Below, piece by piece: positions 1 to 8,260 of a stretch of 27,984 bases of DNA. The DNA lies in the NCBI GenBank assembly GCA_002433235.1, contig DJHS01000071.1:1-27984 (forward strand). Reading direction: 5' to 3'. This DNA comes from UBA6614 sp002433235 (lineage in GTDB: Bacteria > Verrucomicrobiota > Verrucomicrobiia > Limisphaerales > UBA1100). The notes beneath the pieces are model-generated. The model was given only the letters and a program-made list of their open reading frames with translations. It was not told where the DNA came from and searched no databases. The translations under genes were made by a program, and so were the position numbers. The stretch's first letter is position 1. Every line of letters begins with the position of its first letter.

Positions 1-625
1 CATCAAACGCCCCCAAGTGCCGCAACGCCGGTGCAAAAGTGCGGTGCGGCGCCTTGTGCCGGCACATCAGGAAGAACGGCTTCTTTTTGTCGCCACCCTT
101 GCGACTTTCCAGCCATGCGATCGCCTTGTCCGTGGTGAGATCGGTCGCGTATCCCTCGAAACGCTTGCGCGAACCGTCCTGCTGGATGAACACCGGATTG
201 TAGTAGCTGCCTTGTCCCGGAAATACCTCCCAGTGGTCGAACCCCTGCGGCGTCGTGTTGAGATGCCACTTGCCGATTACCGCCGTGTGATAGCCGCCCT
301 TCTGCAGTTCCTTGGCCACCGTCCACTGATCCGGATTGAACTTGTTCCCGTTCCGCATGAAGCCATTCTTGTGACTGTGTTTACCGGTGAGAATTGTTGC
401 GCGAGACGGCCCGCAAATCGAATTGGCGCAGAACGAATTCAGGAACACCGCCCCCTCCTTTGCCAGCCGATCAATATGCGGTGTCGGCGCCACCTTTGCC
501 AACGGCCCGCCATAAGCCGAGATCGCCTTAATCGCGTGGTCGTCGGAAAACAAAAATAGAATATTCGGCCGGTCGGCAGCGGGTACGCTAAAAGCCAGCA
601 GCAGCAAAAAGAAAACGTGCTTCAT
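1..625 (-). CDS. Sulfatase, secreted, N-terminal part (3' end outside window)
   Basis: The frame starts at ATG 625 and stays open to the window edge, giving 208 residues. Residues 1-17 are a signal peptide (MKHVFFLLLLAFSVPAA). It is followed by RPNILFLFSDDHA, whose Asp28-Asp29 are the expected metal ligands of S1 sulfatases. The formylglycine motif is C71-G-P-S-R75, followed by ATILTG. A later GKWHL segment is also typical of the family. The SDDHA, SAYG and SICGPSR pattern recalls the mucin-desulfating / GlcNAc-6-sulfatase-like subgroup, but this subfamily call is only an impression. The protein should hydrolyse sulfate esters of glycans in the periplasm or outside the cell, after maturation by a formylglycine-generating enzyme not seen here. 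It lies 49 bp downstream of the LRR lipoprotein gene. Confidence 0.93.
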   Translation of the reverse strand, partial: MKHVFFLLLLAFSVPAADRPNILFLFSDDHAIKAISAYGGPLAKVAPTPHIDRLAKEGAVFLNSFCANSICGPSRATILTGKHSHKNGFMRNGNKFNPDQWTVAKELQKGGYHTAVIGKWHLNTTPQGFDHWEVFPGQGSYYNPVFIQQDGSRKRFEGYATDLTTDKAIAWLESRKGGDKKKPFFLMCRHKAPHRTFAPALRHLGAFD

Positions 626-674
626 CGCCGCCAAGCTAACATATGACTGCCGACGGGGGAATCCAGATGACAAT

Positions 675-1349
675 TTACCGGCGAATCTTGCAGCCCGGCA
701 GTGCTTTGCGCAGCTTGGCGATTTCTTCAGCGGGCAACCCCTCGATGTTCATCAGGATCACTTCGTCGAGCTTTTTCAAGTCCAGCAATGGCTCCAAGCT
801 CGTAATTTGATTGGCGTTGGCTCCGTGAGGATTGTTGCCGATGCTGAGGAACTTGAGATTTTCCAGCTTGCTCAAGTGCGTCAACTGCTCGTTGGTGAGC
901 TTGTTGTCGGTCAACGTCAGGTGATTCAGCTTCGTCAAGCCAGTCAATGGGGAGAGGTCTGCGATCTTGTTTTGCGAAAGCCGAAGTTGGGTCAGGTTTT
1001 TCAATCCAGCCAGCGGCTTCAGGTCGCTGATGCCGCACCCACTCAGGTCCAGTTGTCCCAGCTTGCTCAATTTTGCCAAGGGCGCGAAGTCATTAATCTT
1101 CTGCTGCCGACTCAAGCTGAGCATCCAGAGATTGGGCAATGATTCCAAGGGCGTGAGGTCCAGCACATCCTTGCCCAAGATTGTTCGGCCCAGCGTCAGG
1201 CTCTCCACCTTGGCGAGGTTTTCCTTTGTGAACCCGCCATCGCCGATTTGCCGTTCCACCACCTCACCGATGGGCCCGCTCATACTCGGTTCGTCCTTAC
1301 TGCAGCCAATGGCCAACAAACCGATGACAATTGTCCAACCATTTTTCAT
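675..1349 (-). CDS. Leucine-rich-repeat lipoprotein (internalin/SDS22-type repeats)
   Basis: 224 aa. The N-terminus MKNGWTIVIGLLAIGC ends in a plausible but non-ideal lipobox (A-I-G-Cys16), so lipid anchoring is likely rather than certain. From about residue 50 to 205 there are short leucine-rich repeats of 22-24 residues, for example LSKLGQLDLSGCGISDL, LKNLTQLRLSQNKIADL and LTKLNHLTLTDNKL. This is the bacterial internalin/SDS22 pattern. Such repeats normally form a curved protein-binding surface, and no catalytic domain is present. The gene starts 7 bp after the stop of the TPR-like lipoprotein gene, so the two are very probably cotranscribed and may act together at the cell surface. Its partner is unknown. 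Confidence 0.85.
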   Translation of the reverse strand: MKNGWTIVIGLLAIGCSKDEPSMSGPIGEVVERQIGDGGFTKENLAKVESLTLGRTILGKDVLDLTPLESLPNLWMLSLSRQQKINDFAPLAKLSKLGQLDLSGCGISDLKPLAGLKNLTQLRLSQNKIADLSPLTGLTKLNHLTLTDNKLTNEQLTHLSKLENLKFLSIGNNPHGANANQITSLEPLLDLKKLDEVILMNIEGLPAEEIAKLRKALPGCKIRR

Positions 1350-1356
1350 AATTTAT

Positions 1357-3087
1357 TTACTCCCCCTGCATCGCTTCCACCAGTTGCTTGGCGAAGGCTT
1401 GCTCCTCGGGGGTGAAGGATTTTTTCAGGCACGTGATATCGATCGTCATTTCAAAATGTCCGCGCCTGTCGGTCTTGGCCAATGATTCGGCCATGATGCG
1501 CATTTGATCTTTTCGTTCTTCAGCATCTTCCATCAACTGAATCATTTTCATTGCCCCCTTGAAATCACCCGCACGCGAGAGGGAGCTTTCAATGATGTTC
1601 AGGGCCCGAGTCTTTTTGGATGTGTCTTTAATTTCCTTCACCAATTCCAGTACCTTTTTCAGGAGAGCCGCTGCTCCTTCATGGTCACCGATTTTGCTCA
1701 TCGATTCCCTAACTTGAGACAAACCCGACGCATAGAACCGTTTTTTTTCACGAATATCCAGTTTCATGCCTTTCATCACTTCCTCCGCAGCCTCCTTCAG
1801 TTTTGCCATGGCCAATTCCTTTTCGCCCGCTTCCGCCAATCCGAGAGCGCTGGCAACCAACACTTCCCACTTGGGCCGAAAAATATCCGCCACCTTGTCG
1901 GCTGCTTCATCCGCCTGCTTCAGTGTTTCCAGTGCAGCTTCTTTATTGCCCGCCGCTACTTGAGCCGAGGCAATGGCCCGCAAGGCGGGTTCCTGCGCCA
2001 TCCCGCCCCGAATTTGCGAAACCAACGCTTGGGCCTCCTTGATTTTTCCCGTCTTGGCTAAGCCCTCGGCGATGTCTCCCATGGCATCAGATTTTGACGA
2101 AAACATGGACTTGTCGTTTTTCAACACTTCCAGTGCTTCCTTGAATTTCCCTTTCTTCGCAAGTGCCTTGGCAATATTGCCGTAGGCTTCAGCCTTTTTC
2201 TGATTGTCACGGGCGGGAAATTGCCCGACCCATTCCAAAGCCGCCTCCACCTCTCCCGCCTCCGCCATGATCGCTGCGATAGACGTGCGCGCAGAAGCGT
2301 TCAAGGTTCTCGAAAACATATCTTTGCCGGGTTGAATCATCTCCTTGACCGTTTGGATTTCCCCTGCCCCTACCAACACCCGCGCAAGGCGCTTGTAAGC
2401 GTTGGCATTTTCAAATCCATTCCGATTGGCTTGGACAGCTTTCAACGCCTGGTTACAGGTCGCCACCGCCTGTTGCTTTTTCCCGGCCGCCAATTGGGCA
2501 GTGGCGATTTCAATTAGGGCGTTCGCCTTGTCTTTTTGTGAAAGGTTCCGGGCCAAACCTTCCGCCTTTTTAATTGTGGCCAAGGCTGCTGCTGGATTGC
2601 CTCCCTTCGCCTGTGCCGTGGCTGCGCGGCAAAGTGCCACGGCGCGGTCATCCGCCGGCTCAATCCACTGCGCTACCTTCAAGGCCGTCGCCGCATCGCC
2701 CGCCTCCGCGGCTTTCTTCACCAAATAAACCAAGCCCACCGTCCCCCGTCCTTTTGGAGAAAGCAACGCCACCTGCGATGCAGCGTCCAAATCGCCCGAC
2801 TCCGCCACGGCAACCGCCAGCGTCGCCACCGCATAGTCGTACCCACGCTCGCTCTTTTTTTCCTGAAGCAAAAACAAGGACAGATTCAGCGGAGTCTTCC
2901 CGGCATCGACCGCCTGCACTTCCTTCAACTTCGATGCCGGCCGACTGGACTGCTGCGGCTGGGATTCTCCTGAGGATTCTCCCCAATCGCCCCCTTCTTC
3001 GCCAAGAGCGTGATCGTGATCATCCCCCTTGCCGCAACCGACAAGAAACAGGCAGATAGAAATAATCGAAAAGAAAGCAACTTTCAT
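1357..3087 (-). CDS. TPR-like alpha-solenoid lipoprotein
   Basis: 576 aa with a good lipoprotein signal: MKVAFFSIISICLFLVGC, lipobox L15-V-G-Cys18. A short acidic and His-containing linker follows (GKGDDHDHALGEEGG). Nearly all the rest consists of helical hairpins of about 33-40 residues with TPR-like A and G positions, for example AATAQAKGGNPAAALATIKK, IATAQLAAGKKQQAVATC and IAKALAKKGKFKEALEVL. No enzyme motif is visible. It probably acts as an envelope-anchored protein scaffold. The start at 3087 is chosen because it directly precedes the signal peptide. The coding sequence is visibly more A/T-rich than the genes to its right, as is that of its LRR neighbour. The 149 bp upstream (3088-3236) hold no gene, and a promoter there is likely but not identifiable. 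Confidence 0.83.
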   Translation of the reverse strand: MKVAFFSIISICLFLVGCGKGDDHDHALGEEGGDWGESSGESQPQQSSRPASKLKEVQAVDAGKTPLNLSLFLLQEKKSERGYDYAVATLAVAVAESGDLDAASQVALLSPKGRGTVGLVYLVKKAAEAGDAATALKVAQWIEPADDRAVALCRAATAQAKGGNPAAALATIKKAEGLARNLSQKDKANALIEIATAQLAAGKKQQAVATCNQALKAVQANRNGFENANAYKRLARVLVGAGEIQTVKEMIQPGKDMFSRTLNASARTSIAAIMAEAGEVEAALEWVGQFPARDNQKKAEAYGNIAKALAKKGKFKEALEVLKNDKSMFSSKSDAMGDIAEGLAKTGKIKEAQALVSQIRGGMAQEPALRAIASAQVAAGNKEAALETLKQADEAADKVADIFRPKWEVLVASALGLAEAGEKELAMAKLKEAAEEVMKGMKLDIREKKRFYASGLSQVRESMSKIGDHEGAAALLKKVLELVKEIKDTSKKTRALNIIESSLSRAGDFKGAMKMIQLMEDAEERKDQMRIMAESLAKTDRRGHFEMTIDITCLKKSFTPEEQAFAKQLVEAMQGE

Positions 3088-3236
3088 CGCCGGAACCTAG
3101 CACCCCGCCATCAGCCTGCATACTGTAAATTCAGGCGAATTTTATGGTAGTCCGTGCCCAAAAAATTCAATCACCGGCGACATTGGGAAAATATTTTTAC
3201 GCGAAGCCGGTGAGTTTTTTAGGAAGAACCATGAGG

Positions 3237-4577
3237 CTACTTAACTTCCTTCGCCTTGAACGTCACCACCAGTGGGCTTTTGCCGTCGTGTTGTTTGGGG
3301 CGGGGGACGAGGATGAAGTCGTCAGTGATCAGTGGGCTGAGGGTGCCGCCCTTGATGATTTGCACGTCGGTCACGCGGTTGGGGAGGAAGGCGACGATGG
3401 GGCGGCCGCCGCGTTGGGAGCCGTTGTTGTTGACGGTCTCAAAGCTCTTCGCGCCCTGCTTGGGCGTGATGGTGAAGGTGTAGGTGTCGCCGCTGCGGGA
3501 GAGTTTTTGGCCGTAGGCGCATTTGCCTTCCGCCATTTTGGCGGACCATTTCGGGTCACCGTAAAAGGCGACTACATCGCGGTCGAACGCCAGCCCGCGC
3601 AGGTCGCGCTGCGGCGTGGCGGAATCGCGCAGGCGATGGATCAGCGCGTGGTTGTTGGCGAAGAACGCCTCGGTGAGCGTGTAGCGCCCGGGCTGTTCCA
3701 CGTAATAATCCAGCACGCCCCAGCCCTGATAGCCGAACCACGTGGGCTTGGTGTAGCCGAGCATCTGCATCACGGCCACGTCATTCATCCACGCCAACGC
3801 CATCGCGTCGGGCCCGTTGATGTTACCCATTAGACAATTGCCGATCGGCAGGTATACCTTGGGGTTCGGCGACTTGATCTCGAACCGCTCGCGCCGCGTG
3901 TTCTCGCCGAACATTTGACCGCCCTTCGATTTCAAAAATCCATTGCGATAGCGAAAGCCAATCTGCCAACCCGCCTCGGTGGCGTGCCCGGAGGTGATGA
4001 ACAAATCCGGCTGATAGTCCGTGAGCACCTTGGTGAACGCTTCGGTCGTGTCGTCCGGACCGCGCAGCAGCTCCGCCTTGCCGCCCGGGCGCTTGCGCAC
4101 GTGTTTGTTCTTCACCAGCTCATCATACCACAACCCCTCCGTCACGCACTCCAGCGCGATCTCCGTGCCGGACGCCACCTTGCGCACCGTTAGCGGCTTG
4201 CTGTGCCTGGCAATCGCCAGCGCGTTGGCCGCGTTGTACCCGGTGAGGATGCCCCAAAATGTGTCCGTGTACGGATCCTCATCCAGTTGCCGCGTGAGCT
4301 GATGCACCCGCGCCACATACGCGCCCGTCGCCTCCTTTGGCGTGGCCACAAAACAGGTGTACCGTGGGAACTGCCCGCGCAGTTTGCCCAGTGCCCCGGC
4401 CACGTCGCCTTTGTGCGTGATCAACTTTGCATCGTGTTTTTCGATGAGCGCCTGCACCACAGGCCGCCAGTCCTTGTTAGCCCGCGTGGCTTGGGACACC
4501 ACCACCGCGTAATCACCCGCCAGTGCCGAAGTGGCCAACGTCAGCGCGAGAATAACTGTTTGAATGTACGTTCTCAT
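3237..4577 (-). CDS. Secreted protein with clan-CD-like (caspase/gingipain-type) His/Cys pair
   Basis: 446 aa with a clear signal peptide (MRTYIQTVILALTLATSALA). I do not recognise a named family with certainty. Two conserved-looking blocks suggest a caspase-hemoglobinase fold: a hydrophobic strand ending DLFITSGHAT (His198) and a second strand ending VYLPIGNCLMG (Cys248), 50 residues later. This matches the strand-His...strand-Cys arrangement of clan CD cysteine peptidases such as gingipains (C25). The following segment, MLGYTKPTWFGYQGWG, is rich in aromatic residues. A peptidase role is therefore possible but unproven. The start codon overlaps the stop of the EEP gene (ATGA, 4574-4577), which indicates translational coupling. 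The C-terminal about 80 residues look like a beta-rich extension. Confidence 0.6.
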   Translation of the reverse strand: MRTYIQTVILALTLATSALAGDYAVVVSQATRANKDWRPVVQALIEKHDAKLITHKGDVAGALGKLRGQFPRYTCFVATPKEATGAYVARVHQLTRQLDEDPYTDTFWGILTGYNAANALAIARHSKPLTVRKVASGTEIALECVTEGLWYDELVKNKHVRKRPGGKAELLRGPDDTTEAFTKVLTDYQPDLFITSGHATEAGWQIGFRYRNGFLKSKGGQMFGENTRRERFEIKSPNPKVYLPIGNCLMGNINGPDAMALAWMNDVAVMQMLGYTKPTWFGYQGWGVLDYYVEQPGRYTLTEAFFANNHALIHRLRDSATPQRDLRGLAFDRDVVAFYGDPKWSAKMAEGKCAYGQKLSRSGDTYTFTITPKQGAKSFETVNNNGSQRGGRPIVAFLPNRVTDVQIIKGGTLSPLITDDFILVPRPKQHDGKSPLVVTFKAKEVK

Positions 4578-5473
4578 TTTTTGAAAATTGCGATCACCGG
4601 ATAATGGTCACTGATCGTTTCCAACACTGCCGGTTCACGGATCACCTTCGCAGAAACACAGCGCTTGGCCAAGCCCGGCGTGGTGAGGATAAAATCAATG
4701 CGCTCGAGAAACCCGCGCTGCACTTCCGGCTTGTTCACGTGCCCCAGCACGCGCGACGGGAACGAACCGAGCGTCAGCCCCTGTTCGTAAGTCGGCTTCG
4801 GATGTTTTTTGTCGAACTCATCCCGCACCAAGTCGCGCAACGACGCCTCAAAAATGCGGTTCATGATCGGGAACGTGTATTTGCCCTCAACAATAAATCG
4901 ATCCTCCGGACGCTTTTTCGCATCGCCCGGCCCGCGCCGATCCAGCAACGGCTGCTGCCGATCGAGCCACGCCTTGTCGCTGGCTGCGTGCGCATTGAAG
5001 TCGCCCATCAAAATCACCTCACGCCCTTCCTTGTGCAGCTTTGTCACCAGCGCGTGCAATTGATTCGCCTCCCCCATCTGCTGCCGCACCCCGCCCGGCC
5101 ACAGGTGGCACACAATCACATCCAGCCCCGCCGTCCGACAATGCAGATACCCGTGCCAAAAACCTCGCGTCTGCCGCGCCACCACCTCAATCGGCGTCTT
5201 GCTCGTCAGCCCAATATTATACCCGCCGCCCTTCAACGCCGCCGCATGCGGATGCTTCCAGTCCACTGCAAACTTTTTGAGCTTCGCCTCATTCCACCCC
5301 ACCAACTCCTGCCACCCCGCAATGTCGGGCTTCACCGAATTCACCCACTTCACACAATCCGCATAACTCCGCCCTCCGCGATGGCTGTTAAACACGTTGT
5401 AATTGAGAACTGTCAACCGCTCCGCGCCGGAAACGGTAAACGCCAGTAACGTTGCCAGAAGAATTGTTTTCAC
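4574..5473 (-). CDS. Secreted endonuclease/exonuclease/phosphatase (EEP) family protein
   Basis: 299 aa, signal peptide MKTILLATLLAFTVSGA. The EEP fold signatures occur in order: LNYNVF (residues 23-28), DIAGWQEL with Glu56 as the metal ligand, VCHLWPGG with His123, MGDFNAHA with Asp158 and Asn160, RIDFIL near 259-263, and the terminal ISDHYPV with Asp289-His290. All catalytic positions of this Mg-dependent phosphodiesterase/phosphatase superfamily are therefore present. The substrate (nucleic acid, phospholipid or sugar phosphate) cannot be read from sequence. Export implies scavenging or attack on extracellular substrates. The gene begins 6 bp after the small secreted peptide gene and overlaps the clan-CD-like gene by 4 bp, so the three form one tight unit. 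Confidence 0.88.
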   Translation of the reverse strand: MKTILLATLLAFTVSGAERLTVLNYNVFNSHRGGRSYADCVKWVNSVKPDIAGWQELVGWNEAKLKKFAVDWKHPHAAALKGGGYNIGLTSKTPIEVVARQTRGFWHGYLHCRTAGLDVIVCHLWPGGVRQQMGEANQLHALVTKLHKEGREVILMGDFNAHAASDKAWLDRQQPLLDRRGPGDAKKRPEDRFIVEGKYTFPIMNRIFEASLRDLVRDEFDKKHPKPTYEQGLTLGSFPSRVLGHVNKPEVQRGFLERIDFILTTPGLAKRCVSAKVIREPAVLETISDHYPVIAIFKK

Positions 5474-5479
5474 GGGAAT

Positions 5480-5707
5480 CTAGTTTTTTCCGCGCGCCTG
5501 ATCAGCCGTGGCCCAGACGAGCTTGGCGCCGCCGGTGTTCAGGCTGAGGTCCTTGCGGTCATTGAGCGGATACGGCGACTTGCCGGTATCGACCATCGTG
5601 AATTGCACCGGCGGCTGAGGCACGACGGGGGGATCCACTGCCAACAGGGTTTGGCTCAAGAAAAAGCACCCCACCCCGAAGGCGAATGTAGCACGCGCGA
5701 TTCTCAT
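5480..5707 (-). CDS. Small secreted protein of unknown function
   Basis: 75 aa. Residues 1 to about 23 (MRIARATFAFGVGCFFLSQT and the following LLA) form a signal peptide. The mature part of about 50 residues begins VDPPVVPQPPVQF and is Pro-rich at first, then polar. I recognise no domain. Its stop lies 6 bp before the EEP start, so it is probably translated from the same message as the EEP and clan-CD-like proteins. There is no clear Shine-Dalgarno. It could be a genuine small partner, an inhibitor, or the remnant of a larger gene. The signal peptide and tight spacing argue that it is real. Confidence 0.55.
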   Translation of the reverse strand: MRIARATFAFGVGCFFLSQTLLAVDPPVVPQPPVQFTMVDTGKSPYPLNDRKDLSLNTGGAKLVWATADQARGKN

Positions 5708-5764
5708 GGTGAAAAATTATCGACCACACGCTCACTGGATCAAGGCCAATGACTGTCAGCGATT

Positions 5765-6979
5765 TTACTTCACCGGCTGCGCATACCGGCCGAGAAAAAG
5801 AATGCTGCCGGTCGTTTTATCACGGATGAGAAACAGGAAAGGCCGGTCGGCGCGGAAATTGGGCAGGATGGGCGCGGAGCGGGTATTGATGATCACGCCC
5901 GTAGCCGCCGCCGCCTCGGTGCCTTCTTCGTTGACGTCCACAAAGGCCTTGTGGACGACGTCGTACAAGTACAGGTTGCGCGTTCCGTCCATGCCGGAGA
6001 AGTCCGCGTTGCGCGAGAAGGCGAGCTTCATGCCGAGTTTTTCCAAAACGTTGCGCAGGCGAAACTCGGAGGTCATTTTGAATTTCGGCAGCGTCACGCG
6101 CACTTTCATCTGGCGTGCCTGAGCGGTGAGCTGGCCCAGCAGCTTGGCGTCGAGCTTAGCTTCCAGAGCGGCAAGGCCGTCGACCTTGCGCGGCAGCAGG
6201 ATGCACATCGAGACGTCGTTGCCGGTATAAGGCAGCTCGAGCATTTGCAGGTCGGCGGTCTGCGCAAGGCGGGCCTGGGTGGTTTGGTACATCATGGGCG
6301 TCTTCACGCGTTTGCCGGCCGTTACATGGAATGGCTGTTCGCGCGTGAAGCGCGGCTTGAATTGGCTGGACCAGTCGCCCTTGAAATGGATGGCGTTGAC
6401 CAACACCATTCGCGTAAGCGGATCGAGCATGCCAGGCTTGATGAGGTTTTTGATTTTGTCGTTGGTTCGTTTCTCGACCCACTGATTGATGTGCGTGCGC
6501 GCGCCCTCGGTGTCCTGCAAATAATCCAGCGGCTCCACGCCCGCAGCGTATTGGTCGGTGACCAGCCTGATGTACTCGGGCTTAAACTTGTAATTCTCGT
6601 GCGGGAACAATGCGTTGCCAACGGTGAGCCGCACCTTGCCCTTGCCCTGCACGGCGTTGACCTGCCCCTGCAATTGCGCAAACGCCGCGTGCGCTTCTTT
6701 TGCCGGAGCGGGCAGGTGCAGCACCTTCGCCATCTCCGCCGCGGTGTCGCCGCGCGCGCCAGCCTGCGTCATCGCCAGCGCGGTGGAGATGCTATATGGC
6801 GAGAAAAACAAATTGCCGGGCTGTGTGCGCAACTGCCCGTAAATATCCAGCGCAAAGGCGGTGTTGCCCTGCACGGCCGGATTGGGCGCAGGCTTTTTCA
6901 CGGGGCTTTCAGCTCGCGCAGTCATCGCCATGGCGCCGGCGAGAAGGGATACAGTGAGGATAGTCTTCATTGTTTTCAT
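5765..6979 (-). CDS. Secreted inhibitory serpin
   Basis: The start is placed at ATG 6979, giving 404 aa, because MKTMKTILTVSLLAGAMAMT begins a signal peptide; a longer frame from 7069 has no such signal. Serpin landmarks are NLFFSPYSISTALAM, the strand NAIHFKGDW and the C-terminal RADRPFLFLIRD. The hinge EEGTEAAAAT fits the inhibitory consensus P17-P8 exactly (Gly at P15, Thr at P14, Ala at P12-P9). Counting down the loop from there places Arg367-Ser368 at P1-P1'. Such a site normally traps trypsin-like serine proteases by the suicide mechanism. Secretion suggests protection of envelope or extracellular enzymes against foreign proteases. The gene is the next one downstream of the epimerase gene, 93 bp away, and may have its own promoter in that gap. 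Confidence 0.93.
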   Translation of the reverse strand: MKTMKTILTVSLLAGAMAMTARAESPVKKPAPNPAVQGNTAFALDIYGQLRTQPGNLFFSPYSISTALAMTQAGARGDTAAEMAKVLHLPAPAKEAHAAFAQLQGQVNAVQGKGKVRLTVGNALFPHENYKFKPEYIRLVTDQYAAGVEPLDYLQDTEGARTHINQWVEKRTNDKIKNLIKPGMLDPLTRMVLVNAIHFKGDWSSQFKPRFTREQPFHVTAGKRVKTPMMYQTTQARLAQTADLQMLELPYTGNDVSMCILLPRKVDGLAALEAKLDAKLLGQLTAQARQMKVRVTLPKFKMTSEFRLRNVLEKLGMKLAFSRNADFSGMDGTRNLYLYDVVHKAFVDVNEEGTEAAAATGVIINTRSAPILPNFRADRPFLFLIRDKTTGSILFLGRYAQPVK

Positions 6980-7072
6980 GATAAATGGACGGGTTTGTAT
7001 TGTAATTGCTCCGCTCTCAACCGGCAGCTTTGATGTCCTCATTAAAAGCCAACTCAGGTGAGATGCCAATGG

Positions 7073-8260
7073 CTATGACACAGCCAGGTTATCAGCCGCC
7101 AACCACTGCCACGCTAAAAGTTGCATGCGCGGGAGATGGAATGGCCCTTTCCAGAGGTTGCCCTTGAGCGGCACCGAGATGCGGCCGTCGCGGTGGAGGT
7201 ATCCGTACCATTCACCGTGTTCGGCGTCCGGGAAATGGGCGTAAGCCCAGTCGTGAACTTGGCGGTGCATTTGTTCGTAGCGCGAATCGCCCGTCAATAA
7301 ATGCGCCAGCAATGTGGCGAGGATCGTCTCGTTGTGCGGCCACCAGAATTTCATATCGTGCCAGTACTCCTGCACCGGTTTGCCGTGCACATCGCGGAAA
7401 TAAAGAATGCCGCCATGCTCCTCATCCCATCCTCGCGCCCACATCCAGTCGATCATGTTGCAGCCCAGCTCGATGAGCGCTGTATCGTTCCCGCGATTGC
7501 GCGCCTCATTCAAAATGAACCACGCGCCCTCAATGGCATGGCCGGGATTGAGAAGGCGGCCGTCAAAATGATCGAGCACTTCGCCATTCGGGCCGACGGT
7601 TTCCATCACGCACTCGAGATCCGGCTTCACGAAGTCACATTGAATCTCCTCGATGCACGCGTCGATATCCGTATTAAACGAATCATCGCCCAAGCAAGCG
7701 CGCAGTTCCTGCGCCGTCGCCAATGAAATCATTGGCACCCCCATCCCCTTGGCCGGCCGCGTGTTGGTGAATTTCGGTGTCACCTCATTGGCAAACCCCG
7801 CCTTGGCCCGCGCATAAATCGCACGCGCCCGATCCGCCAAGCGAGCCTCGCCCGTTGCCTTCGCGCACGCCGCATAGGCAATCGCGCCAAACGTCTCCGT
7901 GAAAAAATACCGCCGCTTGCGAATCGGCGCACCTTCGCGCGTCACGTGGAACCACATTAGGCCATCACCATCGCTGGCATCAAAGCCGTGCCGCTCAATA
8001 AACTCCAGCCCATGCCGCGCCGCCGCCAGCCATTCCTCGCGCGGCTCCACGGTATTGTACAGCGTGGCCAGCAGCCAGGTGAACCGGCACTGCTGCCACA
8101 TACCCTTGTCCGTATCCAGCAGGCTGCCGTCCCGATCCCGCGCGATCATGAACCCGCCGTGCTCTTCGTCCACGCACCGCGGCAGCCAAAACGGCAGCGT
8201 GTCCTTCAGCAACCCGTCGCGATAGGTCGCGATCAGTTCAGCTCGTCGTTGCGCGTTCAT
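7073..8260 (-). CDS. N-acylglucosamine 2-epimerase (AGE/RnBP type), ManNAc to GlcNAc
   Basis: Start chosen at ATG 8260 (MNAQRRAELI), giving 395 aa, the normal family length; the frame extends 35 codons further upstream into nanA without family similarity. The protein is an all-helical (alpha/alpha)6 barrel enzyme without signal peptide. The two catalytic histidines of the family are visible in RLLNPGHAIEG (His241) and GPFHLPRM (His375). Their 134-residue spacing equals that of His248/His382 in the pig enzyme as I recall it. It interconverts ManNAc and GlcNAc without phosphorylation, using ManNAc released by NanA. It overlaps the nanA stop by 23 bp, so translation is coupled. Bacteroides fragilis uses the same kind of epimerase in its nan cluster. 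A cellobiose-type epimerase is less likely given this context. Confidence 0.92.
   Translation of the reverse strand: MNAQRRAELIATYRDGLLKDTLPFWLPRCVDEEHGGFMIARDRDGSLLDTDKGMWQQCRFTWLLATLYNTVEPREEWLAAARHGLEFIERHGFDASDGDGLMWFHVTREGAPIRKRRYFFTETFGAIAYAACAKATGEARLADRARAIYARAKAGFANEVTPKFTNTRPAKGMGVPMISLATAQELRACLGDDSFNTDIDACIEEIQCDFVKPDLECVMETVGPNGEVLDHFDGRLLNPGHAIEGAWFILNEARNRGNDTALIELGCNMIDWMWARGWDEEHGGILYFRDVHGKPVQEYWHDMKFWWPHNETILATLLAHLLTGDSRYEQMHRQVHDWAYAHFPDAEHGEWYGYLHRDGRISVPLKGNLWKGPFHLPRMQLLAWQWLAADNLAVS

Noticed and set aside
3144..3833. 229-codon plus-strand open frame
   Set aside because: Antisense to the 3' part of the clan-CD-like gene; no domain or signal, low-complexity Val/Gly/Ala composition.
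5951..7033. 360-codon plus-strand open frame
   Set aside because: Antisense to the serpin, which is unambiguous.
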